Assembly: GCA_016213125.1 (NCBI GenBank)
Contig: JACRBR010000118.1
Coordinates: forward strand, 1 to 6,538
DNA: 6,538 bases
Source: Chloroflexota bacterium
GTDB taxonomy: Bacteria > Chloroflexota > Dehalococcoidia > DSTF01 > JACRBR01
Direction of reading: 5' to 3'
A program made the position numbers and the translations under genes. The notes under the pieces were generated by a model. That model ran no database searches and was not told the origin of the DNA. It saw only the letters and a list, made by a program, of their open reading frames with translations. Positions 4,739 through 6,538 of this stretch are shown in pieces; the first letter of the stretch is position 1; each line of letters starts with the position of its first letter.

Positions 4739-5899
4739 ATGAAGCCGTGCCTTCGCCTCATCGGGCTGCTCCTGCTCTCTCTTGCATGGGCAGGTGCCTG
4801 CTCCGGTGACGGCTCCACATCACCTACACCCGCCCCGACACCGACAGCGGCGCCCGCGCTCTCGCTCGCGGACGCATCCACGGGCGGGCCGTACGGCGTC
4901 GGCGTGATGACGCTGGAGCTGGTAGACGCCTCGCGTCCGACGGGCCCCAACCGCGACTACGCGGGCGCGCCGGATAGGAAGCTGGTGACGGAGGTCTGGT
5001 ATCCGGCAGCGCCCTCGGCCGCGGAGCCTGAGGCGAAGGACGCGCCGGCCGAAACTTCCGGCGGGCCATACCCGCTCATCATCTTCGCGCACGGCTTCTC
5101 CTCGTTCCGGCGCCAGTCAGCGTCGTACGCCCAGCATCTGGCCAGCCACGGCTACGTCGTGGCCTCCCCAGATTTCCCGGGCAGCTTCATCGCGGCGAGT
5201 GGAGGCGCGCGGCTGTACGCAGTACTCGACCAACCGGCCGACGTCTCGTTCGTCATCGACGAGCTGCTGGTGCGGGAGGGCGAGGCCGGCTGGCCGCTGA
5301 ACGGCGCCATCGACCACGAGACGATCGGGATGACCGGTCACTCCCTGGGCGGCCTTACGACGATGCTGACCGCCTACGGCGAGCGCCGCGATCCTCGCAT
5401 CGATGCCATCCTCCCGATCTCACCCCCGGCGTGCTTCCTCCCCGACGACCTCGCGGAGGGAGTCTCGTTGCCGGCGATGATCGTCGGCGGGTCGAAGGAG
5501 CTGATCGTGCCGCCGTCGTGGATCCGCCAGGCGTACGAGATCGCGGCGCCGCCAAAGTACTTCGTGAGCATCATCGGCGCCGACCATATCCGCTTCGCCG
5601 ATATCGATATCACGGACGACAAGCTCCCGAACGTCGTGGACCAGGCGTCGGGCGGGAGCAGGGTGGAGGACAGCGGTGTCATCCTCGAAGCGCTGGGCTC
5701 CGACGGGAGCCGGTGCCTGCAGCGTGATACCTCAACCGACGAGCTGATCTCGGGTGACCGCCAGCGCGAGCTCCTGCGGATCGCGGCGCTGCCGTTCTTC
5801 GATGCCTTTCTGAAGCACGACACGGCATCGATGCGCTTCCTACAGGAAACCCTGCCCACACAAGGCGGCATCCGCTTCGAGAGTGAGGGCGCAGAGTAA
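4739..5899 (+). CDS. lipoprotein alpha/beta hydrolase, dienelactone hydrolase / PAF-acetylhydrolase-like
   Basis: The 386-residue protein begins with a lipoprotein signal peptide: basic K2 and R6, a leucine-rich core, and AGAC with Cys21 as the lipidation site. The usual Leu at -3 is Ala. A Ser/Thr/Pro linker (22-40) follows, as in surface-anchored proteins. The catalytic domain starts with GVMTLELVDASRP and VTEVWYPA, typical of COG4188 predicted dienelactone hydrolases. The HG of FAHGF (118-119) is at the oxyanion-hole position, nucleophile Ser202 lies in GHSLGG, and H283 in GADHIRF is the likely catalytic His. The acid position after the sixth strand reads GGSKE (E254) where Asp is usual. 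It should hydrolyse esters outside the cytoplasmic membrane; the substrate is unknown. The frame is open back to ATG 4670, but ATG 4739 gives a clean signal peptide and follows TATACT. It ends in TAA. Confidence 0.88.
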   Translation: MKPCLRLIGLLLLSLAWAGACSGDGSTSPTPAPTPTAAPALSLADASTGGPYGVGVMTLELVDASRPTGPNRDYAGAPDRKLVTEVWYPAAPSAAEPEAKDAPAETSGGPYPLIIFAHGFSSFRRQSASYAQHLASHGYVVASPDFPGSFIAASGGARLYAVLDQPADVSFVIDELLVREGEAGWPLNGAIDHETIGMTGHSLGGLTTMLTAYGERRDPRIDAILPISPPACFLPDDLAEGVSLPAMIVGGSKELIVPPSWIRQAYEIAAPPKYFVSIIGADHIRFADIDITDDKLPNVVDQASGGSRVEDSGVILEALGSDGSRCLQRDTSTDELISGDRQRELLRIAALPFFDAFLKHDTASMRFLQETLPTQGGIRFESEGAE

Positions 5900-5905
5900 T
5901 ACGCG

Positions 5906-5975
5906 TCTCACCTCTCACCTCTCACTTCTCGCCTCCCGCCTCCCGCCTCCCGCCTCCCGCTTCCCGCTTCCCACC
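5906..5975. repeat. ten tandem heptamers, G-quadruplex-capable on the minus strand
   Basis: Ten consecutive 7-base units follow consensus TCYCRCY: TCTCACC twice, TCTCACT, TCTCGCC, TCCCGCC three times, TCCCGCT twice, TCCCACC. The units drift from A-containing to G-containing forms along the array, as expected from slippage or unequal exchange with later point changes. On the minus strand the last six units give GGG tracts separated by 4 bases, and three GGGG tracts follow up to 5991. The array lies between the hydrolase stop (5899) and the SDR start (6003) and is in no plausible reading frame. Confidence 0.92.
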
Positions 5976-5990
5976 CCTCCAGCCCCGCCC

Positions 5991-5996
5991 CATACT
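5991..5996 (+). promoter_or_regulatory. possible -10 element for the SDR gene
   Basis: CATACT lies 6 bases before the ATG at 6003, with no Shine-Dalgarno in the C-rich upstream region. The placement resembles the TANNNT elements before the HTH and lipoprotein genes, but the first base is C, so the match is weak. Confidence 0.25.
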
Positions 5997-6002
5997 CACC
6001 GC

Positions 6003-6538
6003 ATGAAGGTCCACGATGCCGTCGTCATCATCACCGGCGCCTCCGCCGGCATCGGGCGCTAGACGGCGCTCGAGTTCGCGGGGCAGGGCGCACACGTCGT
6101 CCTGGTCGCGCGCCGCGAGGATCGCCTCCGTGAGCTCGCTGCGCACTGCGAGGCCCTGGGAGTGCGTGCGCTCGTGGTCCCAACCGACGTCGCCCGCACC
6201 GACGACGTCGATCGCATGGTGCGCGCGACGCTAAATGCGTTCGGTCGCGTCGACGTCCTGGTGAACAACGCCGGCTTCGGCTTCAGCGGCACCGTCGAGG
6301 AGACGACCGAAGCCGACATGCGCGAGCTGATGGACGTGAACTACTTCGGCGCCTTCAACGCCATCCGCGCCGTGCTCCCGCACATGCGGGCGCAGCGCCG
6401 CGGCCACGTCGTGAACGTGTCCTCCGTCGTGGGGAAGATCGCGTTCCCGTACCACGGCGCCTACTCGGCGACGAAGTTCGCGCTGGTCGGGCTTACGGAG
6501 TCGCTCCGGGGCGAGCTGACGGGCTCCGGCATCACAGC
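6003..6538 (+). pseudogene. short-chain dehydrogenase/reductase with an in-frame TAG at codon 20; cut by the right edge
   Basis: From ATG 6003 the frame reads MKVHDAVVIITGASAGIGR, the start of a Rossmann fold with the TGxxxGIG cofactor motif, then TAG (6060-6062). The same frame immediately continues TALEFAGQGAHVVLVARRE and stays open to the window end. It keeps NNAG (88-91), the structural Asn of DVNYFG (N113), catalytic Ser141 (VSS), Tyr154 and Lys158 (YSATK). SDR enzymes reduce or oxidise carbonyl/hydroxyl groups with NAD(P)H. The TAG sits where relatives have Glu, Ala or Lys; a single G-to-T change of GAG would make it. Restarting downstream would lose the cofactor motif, so a standard product would be dead. 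Possible readings are a young pseudogene, a sequence error, or suppression. TAG serves as the ordinary stop of two other genes here, so general reassignment is unlikely. Confidence 0.85.

Noticed and set aside
5906..5975. Heptamer array as a CRISPR or origin iteron array
   Set aside because: Units are 7 bases without spacers, far too short for CRISPR, and there is no replication gene or AT-rich region nearby.
6003..6062. General reassignment of TAG to an amino acid in this organism
   Set aside because: The PRC-barrel and HAD genes end in TAG at sensible C-termini only 5 bases apart, so TAG is a working stop here.

Overview
This is a GC-rich bacterial chromosomal window with densely packed genes on both strands and few long gaps. 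No rRNA, tRNA, CRISPR or transposase is visible. The recA control sites are of the GAAC-N4-GTTC (Gram-positive / Chloroflexota-like) LexA type. Together with a DUF2171/PRC-barrel-like protein, a Thr/Pro-rich lipoprotein linker, and several genes with a TANNNT-like hexamer just before the start and no Shine-Dalgarno, this suggests a Chloroflexota-type lineage (Thermomicrobia-like). That placement is an inference from style, not a phylogeny.

Layout. (1) Positions 1-1570, minus strand: a recA-recX unit. recA (345-1481) is complete, with a strong promoter (TTGACA, 18 bp, TATCAT) flanked by two LexA-like half-perfect palindromes. A GC-rich hairpin lies in the recA-recX gap, and recX runs off the left edge. 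(2) Positions 1571-2668, plus strand: a 13-bp inverted repeat, a small unrecognised protein with a C-terminal membrane segment (1793-2245), then a PRC-barrel/DUF2171-like protein (2279-2668). (3) Positions 2674-4186, minus strand: a three-gene operon joined by two 4-base overlaps: an excisionase/MerR-type HTH protein, a PIN-domain (VapC-like) ribonuclease, and a HAD-like hydrolase with altered motifs. Its promoter region carries two 14-bp direct repeats exactly 20 bp apart. (4) Positions 4251-5899, plus strand: a YjbQ/UPF0047 protein, then a secreted lipoprotein alpha/beta hydrolase of the dienelactone hydrolase/PAF-acetylhydrolase type. (5) Positions 5906-5975: ten tandem heptamers, pyrimidine-rich on the plus strand and G-quadruplex-capable on the minus strand. 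(6) Positions 6003-6538: a short-chain dehydrogenase/reductase, otherwise intact, interrupted by an in-frame TAG at codon 20 and cut by the right edge.

How it works together: recA and recX form a DNA-damage-inducible recombination and regulator pair. The HTH-PIN pair looks like a toxin-antitoxin module that regulates its own promoter through the phased repeats, with a HAD gene translationally coupled behind it. The remaining genes look like separate housekeeping or envelope functions. The most noteworthy points are the amber codon in the SDR, the heptamer/G4 array, the phased repeats before the HTH-PIN-HAD operon and the dual LexA-like sites on recA.
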